A stretch of 64,000 bases of DNA from Lyophyllum atratum (taxonomy: Eukaryota > Basidiomycota > Agaricomycetes > Agaricales > Lyophyllaceae), in contig JACGCN010000004.1 of the NCBI GenBank assembly GCA_014905825.1, positions 1,984,001 to 2,048,000 on the forward strand, read 5' to 3'. The notes under the pieces are model-generated. The model was not told the origin of the DNA and did no database searches. It saw only the letters and a program-made list of their open reading frames with translations. The translations under genes and the position numbers were made by a program. This document shows, piece by piece, positions 21,868-35,340 of the stretch (position 1 is the first letter of the stretch; each line of letters opens with the position of its first letter).

Positions 21868-24402
21868 TTAGTAGAGATATCGGAAGCCTTTTCGTCTTCG
21901 CATGGCCTCTTCGAACGTGATGCCTTCTAGTCGCGCAGCCTCTCCTACTCTTGTTCTGTTCGTACCCTGTAGTGTAGCGTCTTCATCGATGTCCAGTTGC
22001 TTATTCTTTTGGATCAGAATCTGCCGAATTGCTTCGAGATTTTCAGCACATTGTGTCCGATGACAGCATGAGAATTACGGAACGCACCAAAGGCCAGGGC
22101 TGCGCTTAGCACTAGAGCGCCAAGGGCTATCAACATTGACTGGTGGTACTCTGGACCCCATGTGGCCTTCCAAGTGTATGAACCCATGCTAAAAATACCG
22201 GGATCAGTGCACATACAGGAGAAATGTTGAGCCACACACAGAATCCCAACATTTCCACAGCCGTTAACTATCCCCATAGCAGCAGCGCGTTTCCTGTGAC
22301 GAGGAACGTGAGCGATTGGAGGAACGGAGTGGTTGAGATTTCCTTACGCCGGGGGTCGTGGGATGGTATTAGATACCCATGTTAGGTTGAGCGCAAAGGC
22401 TGAGGCGTTCATTAATTTCCTCAGCCTTGTCATTCGCCGACTCGGATGAAAAGGTTTCTCTCACCACTGTAGCCACATGCCATAAGGAATAATGATATGT
22501 AACGGCCAGGGACTTTCATGGTACAAAGAGAAATGATAAAGCCTACGATGACACCCCCGTACCACCCGGCGATGTGAAAGAAGCGTTCTCCGGTCTTGTC
22601 AGCATGCCAGGCATTGAGAAGGCAAATGATCGTGGCAAGGATCCACGGAGGCCTGGTAAAGTAGTATACCAATTCAGGGACGATAAAAGAATAAAAGACG
22701 GATAGGCTCACGCAGCCAGGAGCAGGGTGACTGTAGTCGAGTAGCCAAGCGTTTGAGTGAGCCTGGAATTTGAGACTGTAAGATATTCGTCGAAGGAAGG
22801 AAAGACGTGCTTCATCCTCACGTAGGAAAGAACTGTACGAAGCTTAGGCCCAGTAACTGAGAGACCGTCATCGATGAAAAAAGCCACACAAGGGGGTCCT
22901 TGACAGCCAGTTTCAACCCAAGCATTGGTCTGTAAATCAACGAACATGAGTCTCAGATTTCTAACTGTGCGTGTAAGCAGTGGGCGTACGAGTCTTCCGC
23001 ACTATCTGTATCAGCTTCTCCCGCATCGTCAGAAAGTCGAGCCTGGGCAAGCCATCGTTCTTCTTGCGAGAGCCATCGGGTGTTATTTGGCTATACGATT
23101 ACGCTCATTAGCGAGAGAATGTGCATCTAAGATAAGATTACGCACATAATCTGGTAACAGCCATCTTCGAGACTGTGAGCGCAAGTAAAGGAGATAGCCG
23201 CGCTCACGTACATGCTAACAATACCGACGGCGATAGTCATCGCACCCTATTCAAGTTCCTCAAGGGGAATCAGTTTGAAAATCGCATTGGCTTGCCTCGA
23301 TGAAAAATAGCCTAAGACCGCCAACGTCGCGCCGTCAGAAAAACCCAAGCTGTGGAGGCTTATGCCGAGCTTACCACCGCCAGGCCCTAATACCTTGCTT
23401 GCCTTCCATATTGGATAGAATACCTGCTGCTATGAGCTTCCTCCGATGGTAGCTTTAGTAGAAGAGGCCATAATGACTAAGGAGGACCTCACCGATCCAA
23501 ATGCGTTTGAGATGAGAAGGCCGGCACAGAGGATTGCTGAGCGAAGAGCCAATTCCTGCATAAAGTGATTTGAACATATGCGTATACGCAGTTCTATATT
23601 GAACGAGAATCACCTTCTTGGTATACCAGCTCGAGAGTAGATACATTGCACCAGGGTAGAAGGCAGCTTCAGGTAAGCCGACGAAAATGCGGCATGCAAG
23701 GATTCCGCCAAAGTCTTTCGTGATCTGCATAGTGCAATTGGCGTAGTTACCAAGAGTGGAGGATATGTTTTGGCACAAACCCCGGTGAGAGCACTAGTGA
23801 GACCCCAAAGGATAACGCAAGTCCCGATGTAGAGCGAAGGACTAGAGAAAACGTTAGATCTTCATATCAGTTGAAGAGTTTCTCGAGAGATGCACCGTTT
23901 GATGTAATTCAGGAGCTGCTCATAATCAGCAGCATGTTCAGCGACTCATATCCTAGAAAGCATACCATATTTGAGGGTACCTGTGCGGGGCAGTAAGATG
24001 CAAAGAGGATTCCAATCACGGTGGCATATTGGATATCTACGAGGATACGATAATGTGAATAAAAGAGCTAGTTATGTTCATGCGAAAGCGAGGTACATGC
24101 CTGTGAGGTTCAGGTCTTCCTGTATCCCCTGCAACCTAGCACCCGTGATGTTGGTTCTCTATAACCCGTTCGGTGACAGGAAGAAGGTCGAAGAAAGTGA
24201 CATGACGTACATCAATGAAGTTCATGATGTAAATTACAACAATGGCGGGGAGCATCCTTGTGTCCAGTTTGCGCACAAGCTTGGTTTCGGCTAGTATCCA
24301 TTCGGGAGATCCAGTGCCTGGCACGAGGGATGAGCGGTCAACTTGACTCTCTGCGCCCTGCTTCTCGCTGCCCGGAAAGCTTTCTTTTTCTTTGTCAAGC
24401 AT
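21868..24402 (-). CDS. MFS transporter, allantoate/nicotinate permease-like (copy A)
   Basis: A many-exon gene from ATG 24402 to TAA 21868. The N-terminal cytosolic part ends in LVRKLDTRMLPAIVVIYIMNFID, followed by RTNITGARLQGIQEDLNL, VPSNM, the helix 3-4 region ILACRIFVGLPEAAFYPGAM and YLLSSWYTKKE. The central loop and later helices follow (RYISLFLMACGYSG, SYTWKATWGPEYH). The C-tail is KNKQLDIDED...ARLEGITFEEAMRRRKGFRYLY. The pattern is that of the anion:cation symporter family (DAL5, TNA1 relatives), with 12 membrane helices at the plasma membrane importing organic anions such as allantoate or vitamins. The substrate is not determined. Intron 24100-24037 appears to use a GC donor. It is a tandem paralog of the gene upstream. 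I did not map every exon, so intactness is likely but unproven. Confidence 0.82.
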
Positions 24403-25554
24403 GCTGGATGAGGCGACAGGACGATGGGCTATAGCTATGGGATAGGCAACAAAATACCGGGCATTTTAATGTCTTCACGTCGGTTGAGAACTTCGGCCTT
24501 GGGGGCTTCTACTGTGTGTTTACCATCACGATAGTTGACGGAATGAACATCGCGCAAGTCGACAGGCGACAAGCTTGAGAAAGGAAGCATGGACTTTGGT
24601 CATCGTCTGATATATCTCGATTGGCGACATACCGAAACATAATTCCTGGAATTACGAGAGGAATCTCTAGCACTTTCTATCGCTCAGAACCTGGAATGGT
24701 CGATGACCGGCAACTTATCAATAGCTGTGATTGCTCTGCAACCACGAATTCCAATATTGTGTACTCTCGATGAATGGGCGTACTGCTGTGAAATGACTCA
24801 GCATTCTGCAATACAATTGATAGTCACCGGATTAACATTCTTTGATGTTGAGTGTGCAGATTATCTGGTCTGTGTGCCAAGTATCCTATGCGCCAAGAGT
24901 GTTATGTATGGGAAATTCATGATAGGCTGAGGGTATGGCTTGCCTTACCCGGCACTTGGAGATCTCAACCTGCCTATCATAAAAGCCTTCTAATGAGCGA
25001 GGAAGGAAACTTCTCAACAGTCAAAGTTTGTCTAACGGGGGGTATCATTGGCGTATCAAGTACTCCATCGATTCGGAGGTTTCGTGATGCGCAAGATCTC
25101 CTGCTCTCTAAGGCAACTCTGGAAACCGAAAAGCTATCGATGACAGGATCGAGTTGCTGCGAATACTCACGCCAAGTCACCGAGACAAGAAAGCAGGGCA
25201 GTCCAAACTCACGCCATTTACAGAGACCGGTGCCAAATCCATACGTGTTATTCGAAGCAGCGTTTTCTTTGATTACCGATATGTCGGGGCTTCTTGAAGT
25301 GTCCGGATAGAATGGAGGATAATTTCCAGGAGCAAAGCAGGGATCCTGGGTCAGATCGGATGCCTGAAAGCGAAATGGAGATTCTGCGAAGTGTGGAGCA
25401 GTGTCGGCAGCATATGCCGATGTTTCTGCTTTGAGAAAGCAGGATACAGCAGTACTTAAAAACATATACGGTTCTGAGAGTATTAGGATCTGAAAGAAAG
25501 AAATGATAGTGTTATGTGCCTGAAAACCCGTATAGAGGATTCATGGACACACAT
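24403..25554. other. Spacer between the tandem MFS genes; unassigned ORF
   Basis: Upstream region of copy A. The minus strand is open at 25465-24977 (162 codons), starting with a hydrophobic MFLSTAVSCFLKA and a Pro/Asp-rich stretch PCFAPGNYPPFYPD. Composition is protein-like but I recognise no family, and an opposite-strand frame (24852-25310) overlaps it. I leave it as a candidate only. Confidence 0.3.
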
Positions 25555-28064
25555 TCAATAGAGGTATCTGTACCCTTTTCTTCTTTCCATCGCCTGCTCG
25601 AAGGTAAGGCCTTCCAAGCGCGCTGCTTCTTCTACCCTCGTCCGGTCTGCATCTTTTAATGCTGCATTCTCATCAATATCTAACTGTTTGTTCTTTCGAA
25701 TCAAAATCTGTCGTATGACTTTGGAAACGTCAGAGAACGCTGGCTTGTGAACAATGCCATAATATAATGTGATCACATACCCCAGGCGAGGAATGTGCTA
25801 AAAACCAGTGCAGCGAGCGATATCACCATAGATTGATGATAACCGGGGCCCCAAGCGGCTTTCCAGGTGAAAGAACCGATACTGCGCGTCCGGCCTCGGT
25901 GAGCCAAATAGAGCAGTAAATCTCAAATGAGACATACAGATTTCCCAAGTTACCAATCCCGTTAACAATCCCCATAGCCGCAGCCCGTTTCCTAGAAAGG
26001 AATAAGTATCAGTAGGAGATCGATAAGTAGGAGGGTCTACGTACGCTGGGGGCCGAGGAATGGCATTGGAGACCCACACCAAGTTCATTGCGAATCCTGG
26101 ATTTTTACAAAATTCAAGTCATGCCATAGGGATAGCGGAAACCGGCTTACCGGCATATCCACAGGCCATTAGGAACATTGCAACATACCGTCCGGGGATT
26201 TTATCCGTTGCCAGAGCGATGATGAAACCAAGAATGACCCCCCACCACCATCCAGCGATGTGGAAGAAGCGCTCGCCAGTTCTATCCGCATGCCAAGCAT
26301 TGGCAGCGCAAACAATTGTTGCAAGTATCCAGGGCGGACTGAACGCTTCGTGAGGATAGCAGGTGATACAGAGAGCGTAATACGTACGCGGCTAGCAGCA
26401 AACTGATTGTGGTCGAGAACCCAAGTGTCTGTGTCAATCTAAATATTTAATATTCAAGTTATGAGGTCTGACATCGGAGGTAGATTATAATACGCTTACG
26501 TTGGAAAGAAGTTGACGAAGCTAAGGCCCAAGAGTTGTGTGACCGTCTGGAGAGAAAAGATGAGGACAAGAGGGTCTTTAATAGCTAATTTGAGCCCTTC
26601 TAGTGGACTAACAAAAGTTCAGCCACGCCATTCGCGAGCATGAGATTGTGAACGTACGAGTCTTCAGCATTATCCTGGTCAGCTTCTCCAGCATCTTCGG
26701 AAAGTCGAGCTTGAGCGAGCCGGCGTTCTTCCGGTGTTATCCAACGCGTGTTATATGGCTGCGGGATCTCATTCCATTAGGCATTTTATCATATCAGAGA
26801 GCGACGCACGTAATCCGGTAGGAGCCACCTATCCACACAAGTCAGCATAAGAAAAGGGGTAAAATTTCTGATACACACATGCTACAAAACCCTACGAAGA
26901 TCGTGATTGCACCCTGAAGTGCACTTTAGTGATAGGACAGTGGTGAGGGGTATGGTATACCTCGATGAAGAATAACCTGGATACGGAATGGTGAGGGTAG
27001 GTGGCATTGAAACGGATGCTACACTTGCCACCGCCACGCTCTGATACCCCGTTTACCCTCCATGTTTGACAGGATACCGGCAGCTATCAGCTGGGAAATA
27101 AGGTGCTATCAACGAACGACGGATTACGAAATTACAACTTGCTCTTACAGCGCCGAATGCATTAGATATAAGAAGGCCGCCATAGAGAATCGCGGAACGG
27201 AAAGCCAACTCCTACGTAGCATAACAGTATAAGATCAGAAAGTGAAAAGAAAGTATGAAGTATGGAGTACCTTTTTCGTATACCATCGCGAGAGCAGATA
27301 GACAGTGCCTGGGTAAAAGGCGGCCTCTGGTAGCCCGATGAAAAGACGACATAGAACGATTCCAGTAAAGTTTTTTGTTATCTGTCAGGGGTCTGGATGT
27401 GAACTTTGCTGGTCGGATATGGAAGGGATGACTAACCCCTGTGAGAGCGCTGGTTATGCCCCACAATACAACACAGCTGCCGATGTAAAAAGCTGGTCTG
27501 TCGCAATAAGTTTAGAAAGTTGTGATAGAGAATAAGCTGGCACGCTTGACGTACCGTGTGATATAGTTAAGAAGCTGTACGGCATGCCAATCAGCACGTT
27601 ACCTGAATCTCATAGATCACATTTATTGTACTTACCATGTTCGACGGTATTTGAGCTGGGCAATACGAAGCATATAGAACCGCTATTACTGCAGCATACT
27701 GAATATCTGCAGGGCAGGTGAGCGAGAAGGTGGATCTCTCAGGCGCGAAAGGATCGCTACCTGAAATGTGAAGATCTTCCTGCATGCCCTTCAACCTTGC
27801 TGTGGTAATTCCGGTTCGCTAGGAAAAAGCTGGTCTTAGTATAACAAGCCCAGCTATAGGTCATCGGACATTACGCACGTCAATGTAATTCATGATGTAT
27901 ATGACAACGATCGCCGGAAGCATCCTTGTGTCGAGCTTGCGTACGAGTCTCCGTTCTGCTTCTATCCTCTCTGGAGTACCGGGCTCCGGAAGCCTGAGAG
28001 GACTGACATCGCTAGGAGGCTTGTGTTCATCGACGGATATGCTTTCTTTTTCCTTTTCGGCCAT
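25555..28064 (-). CDS. MFS transporter, allantoate/nicotinate permease-like (copy B)
   Basis: Same architecture and motifs as copy A: LVRKLDTRMLPAIVVIYIMNYID, RTGITTARLKGMQEDLHIS, YASYCPAQIPSNM, and the C-tail KNKQLDIDEN...ARLEGLTFEQAMERRKGYRYLY ending at TGA 25555. The first intron (donor GTGCGT after the codon for Asp in NYID) and the next (donor GTAGCG) sit at the same places as in copy A, showing a tandem duplication. It belongs to the anion:cation symporter MFS family, with the substrate unknown. The C-terminal charged tail is conserved between copies, suggesting it is functional. Internal exons were not all mapped. Confidence 0.82.
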
Positions 28065-29044
28065 GGCAGATGAGAGGACTGGGAGTGAGTGTTAGTGGAG
28101 GGGTAGGATACATTTCGATATCTTGTTATAAGCTTTCGAAGCGAGCTCCATGTCAGGGGTTGCCTACTGATGGGCACGGGACGTAAGATTTTATAGGAGA
28201 CTCTGCCGAGACCACTTCTATTCTTCCACGACTGGGGCAAGATTGGAGTCGAGAAAAATAGTATTCATGAGTGCCTCTAGCCGAAGAGAGTTCCAGCTGC
28301 TTGAGATCAAGGACCGAGCTTGGAGCCAACTCAAAGTCGATTCGCTCTGAGGAAAGGAGGGCCAGCTATTCGTAAATGAACCTATGTAGTCGGTGGAAAG
28401 GGTTGGAGGGAAAATGGGGTAAATCCGATTCACGACACGGCAATCATATTCTTGACAAACCACGTGTAGGGACACTTACTCCTTCAGGGATATGATGAGG
28501 TCAGTGCACCGGTCATCTGGCCGATCAACTGTGTGGACAGGATGTGAAAACGCTGAACGTGCGAGGTATATGACAAGATAGCTCAGGCGGACGAACATAT
28601 CACTCACTATAATTCCGCCCATCCTCCACGTTTAGCACCACCTTGTTGGGATTAGGGTAGGAGTCGGCCCGTGCATCCCTCACATTACCAGGACTGTAGG
28701 TCGAAATATATCATGGAGCCCTACAGTATAATGAGGGCCTAATATCTGGGGTCATAAATATTGATAAGACATGCATACACATGCTCAAACAGACTTTAAC
28801 TGTCATTATCTGCATGAGTGCGTGACTCCAGAGTCCGTATCTCATGAGCCAGTACAAGTTGTAGTGGGAAGAGGGGCGTCCACTGCGTTCCAGGGACTGG
28901 AGGCAAAAATACATTGTGAGCGCCAGCAGACGCGTCAGAGCTTGCGACAGAAATAGACCTACTCAGGATATACACAACCACGAATAGGACTATCACGAGC
29001 GGTTAGGTCAGCAGAGCCCATGAGTGATAGTCACTTTCGAAGAC
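28065..29044. other. Intergenic region upstream of MFS copy B
   Basis: No gene recognised. It holds the promoter side of copy B and the 3' flank of the GH5 gene. Short frames near 28218-28475 and 28711-28996 lack family motifs. Confidence 0.4.
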
Positions 29045-32022
29045 TTACACGTAGGCTAAAGCAGTATCTGCGTCATAGGTCCATCCCTTACCGACGTTCA
29101 CTGAAGGCGCAGCTGTGAACGTCGGCGCGAACAGCGTTTTCATCGTTCCAGTCGGCGTATATGTCGGTAGTAAAGCCACCACCTGCGTCCCAGAGAAGGA
29201 CGGGGATATTGTTTCAGGAGGGAATGTGTGCAGCGAGGTCTGGATGGGATCCACGGTTCCAGCCCCGGCCTGTTAAAGACGAGGTGAGGAGCGAACAAAG
29301 ACCAAATAACATTGGAATCCCACCCCTCCGGTAGCGGACAGTGGATAAATCCCATCGAATATTTGTGAAGACTGTAAGACCGCCGCGCAGTGACCGATGG
29401 CTTCTCTAGGGTCTGTAAAGCTAGTGTTGAGACTACTGGCACCGAACAAATGTGACAGCATGGCACTGGCCTTTCGGAATCCACCCCTCCCGCAAGCCCA
29501 ATTGGTAATGCCAAAGTGGATTGGAGGACGTTCCAAGAACCGTCGAGTTTCCGATCTTCCACGTCCAGTAAAAGAAATTTTGCAGGGCATCCATCGTCGC
29601 CAGCGTGACTTGCTTCAATGCGGCGATGAGCGTCGCATCATACGACTAGTATACACAGGGGAAGAATAGGAGCATATGAAGGAGAACCATGAGTGCCGTC
29701 AACGTCACGAGAACGGGGATATGTACTCACGCTCCAATCGTCCCAGAGCTGACACTCCGGTCGTTCAGGATTTCCGATTCCGTTTAACCTAGGCAAAAAG
29801 TAGGTTCTCTCACATGTGATCATGATCAAGAGCCCAGACGAACCATAGACCACAGTCGTTGAGAGCAGTCGAGAATTCGCCCCCCAATGTCACACCGAAC
29901 ACCTTCTGAGACTGATTGGTCGGAATTGCCCAGGCACTGAGAACGACGGCAATTAGATGTCAATCAAGAGCGTCTTGTCAAGAACATCCACCAAGGTTTG
30001 ATAGCCATAACGTCAGGGCTACGGAGAACGTGAGTGAAATGTTCAAATCAGAACAGTTGTTTACTCACGGGCTTGGGTCATTCGTGAACGCCAAATACTG
30101 GAAACGCACGCGAAAGTCGAAGACACATTCAGCTTGATTTCGCTCAGAATAGATGATACGTACGGGATGCTGGTCCAAGACCAGTCGGTCGGCGCCAGAG
30201 AGAAAGCTAGGGAGGCAGTTAGACTGACAAGTACAAACAGGCCAGTATTACGGGATGTGACAAACCCCTCCCAGATATGAGGCTGTAAAAGCAAGCATCA
30301 GAAAACGGGTTTCATGGCCGAGGATATCCCGCACCCCTTGAAAGCCTTCATGGAAAGCAATGTATGGCCCTGCTCCGGCACCCGTCCCGCTGTCAAAAAA
30401 CGGTTACCAGAGGCCAACACATGATACAAAACTACACAAACGTAGAGTTTCTGATGGTTTCGTATGCAGCGTAATAGTAACTCTGGGATGGCAGAGGGCC
30501 AACAGTGCCCCATAAGATTTCGTTAACAATACCCACACTGTTGTAAGTTATATGTGTGAATGAGCCGGCATATTGAGGTCGGAGCGTGCAGCACTCACAC
30601 AGGGACCACATCTCGATACTGATCTTGGCTAACAAACTCTGTGATTATCCGAAGGTACGTGAGAGCGCGCTGTGCGTTTGCGATGCCCATAACCCCATGC
30701 ATACTATAAAGGAGAAAGAAAAATGGAAGACGGTTAGGTTATGATAAGGGTCGAATACAAAAATACAAAAGAAGGAAGACGCACAAGTTGACGGTGCCAA
30801 CTTGTCGGGAAAAACAAATCAGACATCAGTAAAAGAACAGATGCATTGAGGAGACGAGCTGGGCACGTTTTCCAGAATGGTTCTGTTGAAAAGAGGGATT
30901 AACTCAGGGCTGCAGTTCGGGGGAGTGTAAAGCCGTTTACCCAGCCGTTTTGGCTTCCTGGGAGCGTATGTAAATCCAGGTAGATGCGGATGCCGTACTT
31001 TCGAGCCCATTGGATACTAAGAAGTGAGATAAGCTCCGAGGCAAATCAAAAAGAACCTAGGGCGCACGCTTTCAAGAAGTATTTCCATGATGTCCCGACC
31101 AAGAACGGCTCGTTGTTGATAGTTTCGATGGCCCAGAATCCGATCGGGATGCGAACCCAATTTAGCCCAGCAGCTGAAATGTTAAGCGTAGGTGTTGGAC
31201 AAGATCGTCAAGATGGAAAGCATGGACAGACCGGCTATATCGGCAAAGTCCTTCTCAGTCTATTGACTTGTAAGCCCGTATGGTTGGCCGAGACGGAAAT
31301 GTCAGAGCTCACGATGAATGTGGAGTAATGTTCCTCCATCTCCTTGGCTAGATTATCACCCATCGCTATCGACAGGGTCCATTCGTCAACCACGGAGATT
31401 ACGCTCGAATTCATGTACTTCTCAAACAGTGCAGGGCAGACGAAAGGTTCTGGCACTGGACAACAAAGTTCAGAATCATCAGTCAGTTGTTTAGCGACGC
31501 CAATGACAAGTAGCTTTTTACCTAGCCATCCGCTAAGAATCACATGGCAAAAGTAAGGGTGAGCGAGGTTGACGCAAGAGTGTTGATAATGCCATACCCG
31601 AGGTTGACACCGCGAGCGATGTCTGTACCCCAAATCCACTCCTCTGTTCCGACTCGCTTACTCCAGCTTTGTGCCTTCCCGCCAGGTGCAAAAGGCTGTT
31701 TTGGATCATAAGCCCAATCTCCGTCGAAGTCATTCGTATACGTGAAGGTCGTCCCGTCGTCCATCCCGATTTCACTCCCCGTCTTTCCCGATGTGGCGGT
31801 ATCGTTTGTTGAATTGGGACTGCCGTGCTTCCTGGTTGTAAGAACCACGGGTACTGTGACAGCAATGATAATGACAACGAGTGCAGCCAACGAGATGCAC
31901 ACAATCTTCTTCTTGCGCGACTTGTAAGTCACAGGCACGGGCGCTTGTTGATACGAGTGTAAAGGAGCTGGGGAGTAACTACGGTACTGCATGGCAGTTT
32001 CAGCATCTTTCCGCCATTCCAT
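29045..32022 (-). CDS. Membrane-anchored GH5 exo-beta-1,3-glucanase
   Basis: A many-exon gene on the minus strand. The N-terminus has a short cytosolic part, the basic stop SRKKK, then one membrane segment IVCISLAALVVIIIAVTVPV (type II anchor) and a Ser/Thr/Asn linker. The catalytic domain starts WIWGTDIARGVNLGGWLVPE. Then come PFVCPALFEKY, the IYLDLHTLPGSQNGWNHSG strand, FGIVNE with the acid/base Glu, FLSGADRLVLDQHPY, GVTLGGEFS with the nucleophile Glu, ECQLWDDW, FFYWTWKIGNS and PLWHYQLGLREGWIPK. The enzyme trims beta-1,3-glucan at the cell wall. The stop taken is TAA 29047-29045, after ALAYV. The start at 32022 (MEWRKDAETA) is tentative, since the frame is open to 32085 and an upstream exon could exist. 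Intron 29470-29413 appears to use a GC donor. Confidence 0.88.
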
Positions 32023-33942
32023 CTGCCAGCAAACGTACCATGTTTTGGTGGTTCTGGTCCATCTCTGAGCGACATGTAGGGCCAAGCCTTAGCTTCGGCT
32101 GATGGCCTTGATGAGCGGCATACGGGGAGCATAAGCCGTGTACCCCATGGGAATCGTGCAGGTCGGCCTGCTGGTGCAGCGTAGCCGTGTTTTGACGCGT
32201 CGTTTTGCTTCAGTTGTTGGAAAGCTTGGAAGCTCTCGGTCACGGTGACCAGCGGTGACCGCGTTTTCCGACAACGATCGTGCCTTGTCCGATGCGATCA
32301 TATTCATCATGGCCCGTTTTGTTTCGATATCCTCAAAATAAAAATTGAGCTTCAGGTGTTTCCCTGTGTTTCTCGAAGTCCTTACAACGAAGCATATCCC
32401 GTTCTTGATACTTCGCAGTTCGAAAGGCTCCATTTCCAAAAACTTGGCCCTTTGATCGACCTGCTACATGTCTCATCTGGAAAAGCAGCAGCGCCAAAGG
32501 CACACCGCGCAGCACATGAGCGCTATTCCCAGAAACAGCGTAGAAGCACAGCGAGCGTGCGCACGATAAGGATTTGCAGTTATCATCTACGATTTGCTAG
32601 ACATTCGTTGACTGGCCTGATCAGTTTATGCATCGAACATGTCGGCAAGATGATGAAATCAAGTTCAACTTCCATCCATCCTTCCCTCTGCCAAGGTTTG
32701 TTCACTGAATGACATCCAAGGAAGGCAGAAAATCTGTACTGCCTTTGCTTGCCTCACCAGACATCTCCTTCAGTATCCGGAGAATTTGAAAAACGAAATA
32801 GGACCCCTCGAATGCAACATCTGATGCCCAGCCCAAACTATTTGCAATGGAATGCATGGCGGGACTTCGCCATCTACCAGAACCGACGAGGCCTTCGAGA
32901 AGCCAGGAGACGAGACCTGACGAAAAGACCTGTGCCACGGTCTGGGTGAATATATATGGGCAGAATCCTCGTCGTTCGGGCTAACCCTTCTTGTAGCCTT
33001 CCTTGCTCTTTTCCCCGGGGACAACCCGCAAGCTCGCTACGAGTATACCTCTTCCTATACCTTCTTAGCAATTCTGTCGCCGATCGCCCAACTGATGGGA
33101 GCCCACATGCAACCCCTTAGTAAGTTGTGTATGAGTAACCTGAACCGCGTTAAACTGGGTCTGAAAAATTTTCATCTCGAAGCACCCTCCTGCATCTTCT
33201 AGGGTGCCATCACACTCCCAGTCACGCCCACATCAACTACACGCCCAGAGCCCTCTGCCGAGTACATATGTCGTGTGGACGCGTCAGGGAAGATCATCCC
33301 GCTGTCTGTATTTGTTGCACAGAAAATGGAATTGCGCGCGGAAGTTCCGGTTCGAAGTGTCCAAGACTGTATAGCTCGATGAGGCAAAGCGCGGCCTGAA
33401 GCTCCTCACGGAGGCCGAGGCCACAGCTGGGAGGAAGATATGAACGATGGGGTGGCTGAGTTCGGACTGTTCAGGGACTGAAATTAGTCCAAAGGTGTCG
33501 TCTTATACTGATCTTGCGATGAGTAAGTGTTTCAAGTTCCACTCTTGGATGGCGAACACAAAGGTGCGACACCTTCAGAGATGCTACTGATCTGATACCT
33601 CCGGAGACGAGTTGAGGCCTTTTTGGAGAGACACACAAAGCAGACGTGCCGGAAGCGTTAGGTTAATGACGCTATGGGAAGCTCCTACCCCTTGCTAGAT
33701 GAAGAGATGTGGTGAGACCATCGCACACCTCAAACCATGATCATCCTGGACCTCAAGGTGGGCGCGCTGGCTGCGCTTGAGGATGCTGGCTGGAAGACAG
33801 GAATGTTTGTCGAAAGAAAGGCATTTCCCAGCAGCAGAGGAAGCGAAAGGAAGATCTGTCGTGATGAAGCAAACGATAGTAATACACAGTTACAAGTTTA
33901 TAAGAATATACCATACAGTGAAAGCCGATGAACAACCGTATC
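32023..33942. other. Interval without a confident gene
   Basis: The minus strand at 32938-32702 is open (78 codons; SWLLEGLVGSG, WASDVAFEGSYFVFQILRIL) and has a helical, protein-like composition, but no family can be assigned. The frame at 32439-32089 (minus) is similarly unassigned and might supply a 5' exon for the glucanase. 33000-33940 shows nothing beyond short frames. Confidence 0.35.
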
Positions 33943-34988
33943 TTAAACGCTCTCGCGATCCATTCGTCTTCGTTTCCGATCCTGTTCCTCGATGATCAAC
34001 CTCTCTGCTGCAGACATAGGAGCCGGGCGTTTCTTGTCATTAGCCTTTTCCGCATCATTGCCATTCGAAGAGACGGCTGATTTGAACACGTTTGGCCGCT
34101 TCAAAGGGTTGGCCTTGAGAGGATTGGCAGCGACTTTCTTGAAACCAAGTGATGGAGCCGGAGTCATGGATGCAGCTGCAGTAACAGGTTTCGCTGAGAA
34201 GGACAACACGACCTTCTCGGCGCCTTCGTCCCGCTTGAGACCCTCTTCAACAGGAGGTGAATCCTTCGTTTCCGAAGATCCGGCCTCGGTCGCCGCCCGG
34301 TCGATCTGCTCCGCAATGAGCAAACGTTCGCGCTGTTCATCCGACATTGTTGCGCGGTCTTTCTTCATCGAAGCTTCCTGTGATGAGAAGAGAATCAGTT
34401 TCGCCTTCAGCGTAAGCGCCAATATTCACGCACCTGCTTCGCTAGAGCTTTCGGACTGCTGTCTATCCATGCGATGAACCATCCCTTCTCCGTCTCGTCA
34501 ACTCTGGCAATACCCGAACGGCCTAGGTGCTTCACGAACTCGGTAAGGGTGACCCAGCGCGTGGCATTCATGTGCAGATGGCTTTTGTCCGCGATGTATT
34601 CCTGATAAACCTGGTTGGCTCGCACACGTTTCGTCCCAAATCTGTGAGTAACCGTTAGTATTTGAGAATGGTCTTCCGACTGGGAACATACCGTCGTGAA
34701 AGGAGGGAGACGAATTCAGATTGGAATGTCATCGAGAAGTCCGAGATGTGCTTCCCAGCATGCTCTCCGACAACGAGCATCTGGCGCAAATGGGCCTCGG
34801 AGGCAGTGTGGCATTTGAAACCATTCTCATCTCTGCATTGCTTCTCGCAGACCTGGCAGTACCACCTAAGGCGCTGCAGGCCCTTGGACTTCATCTTATT
34901 TGCGACATATTTGGGAGTTCCGACTAGAAGAAAGATAAGCAACTAGTCTGCAAGTACCGCATATGAGCTTACCTTCTGCTCGAGGCAT
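33943..34988 (-). CDS. KIN17: KIN17-type DNA/RNA-binding protein
   Basis: Four exons: 34988-34973, 34923-34692, 34641-34434, 34377-33943 (891 nt, 296 aa). It begins MPRAEVGTPKYVANKMKSKG. The zinc finger CQVCEKQC...HTASEAH (CxxC, HxxxxxH) follows, then the conserved winged-helix domain FGTKRVRANQVYQEYIADK, HMNATRWVTLTEFVKHLGR and DETEKGWFIAWID. The C-terminal third is charged and low-complexity. Animal KIN17 adds a KOW domain; this shorter form lacks it, as fungal homologues usually do. The family is nuclear, linked to replication, repair and spliceosomal RNA handling. The 16-nt first exon is needed to reach the conserved MPRAE start. Confidence 0.95.
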
Positions 34989-35340
34989 GTTTCAAAGAGT
35001 GATGGGTAGCTGTTAACGAGAGGTGCAGACGTCGGGGTGAACGGTGACAAAGCGATGTGGTGTGGCTGTGTAGCGCTTCCACCCAGGTGTGCCCTTGTTT
35101 GGAACGGAAGACTCTGCTTAGTCAGTCAGCCAACATCCCGCAGCTTGATCGGAAATTTCCCGAGCTTTGTCCGCGTCGCAATCTTATCGGCGGAACTAAC
35201 CTCAATTGGCAGTGCACACGCGATGATGGGGTCTTGGAGACGATCTCAGTAACGTATGAACGTGGTGAAATTGGGAACGTCTAGGTCATAAAGGTCAAGT
35301 GGGACAGCCGATTACCAGCGAATCGTGTCAGCTTTCTTGG
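34989..35340. other. Upstream region of KIN17
   Basis: About 350 bp with no recognised gene. It is the promoter side of KIN17 and the 3' flank of the small secreted-protein candidate. Confidence 0.4.
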
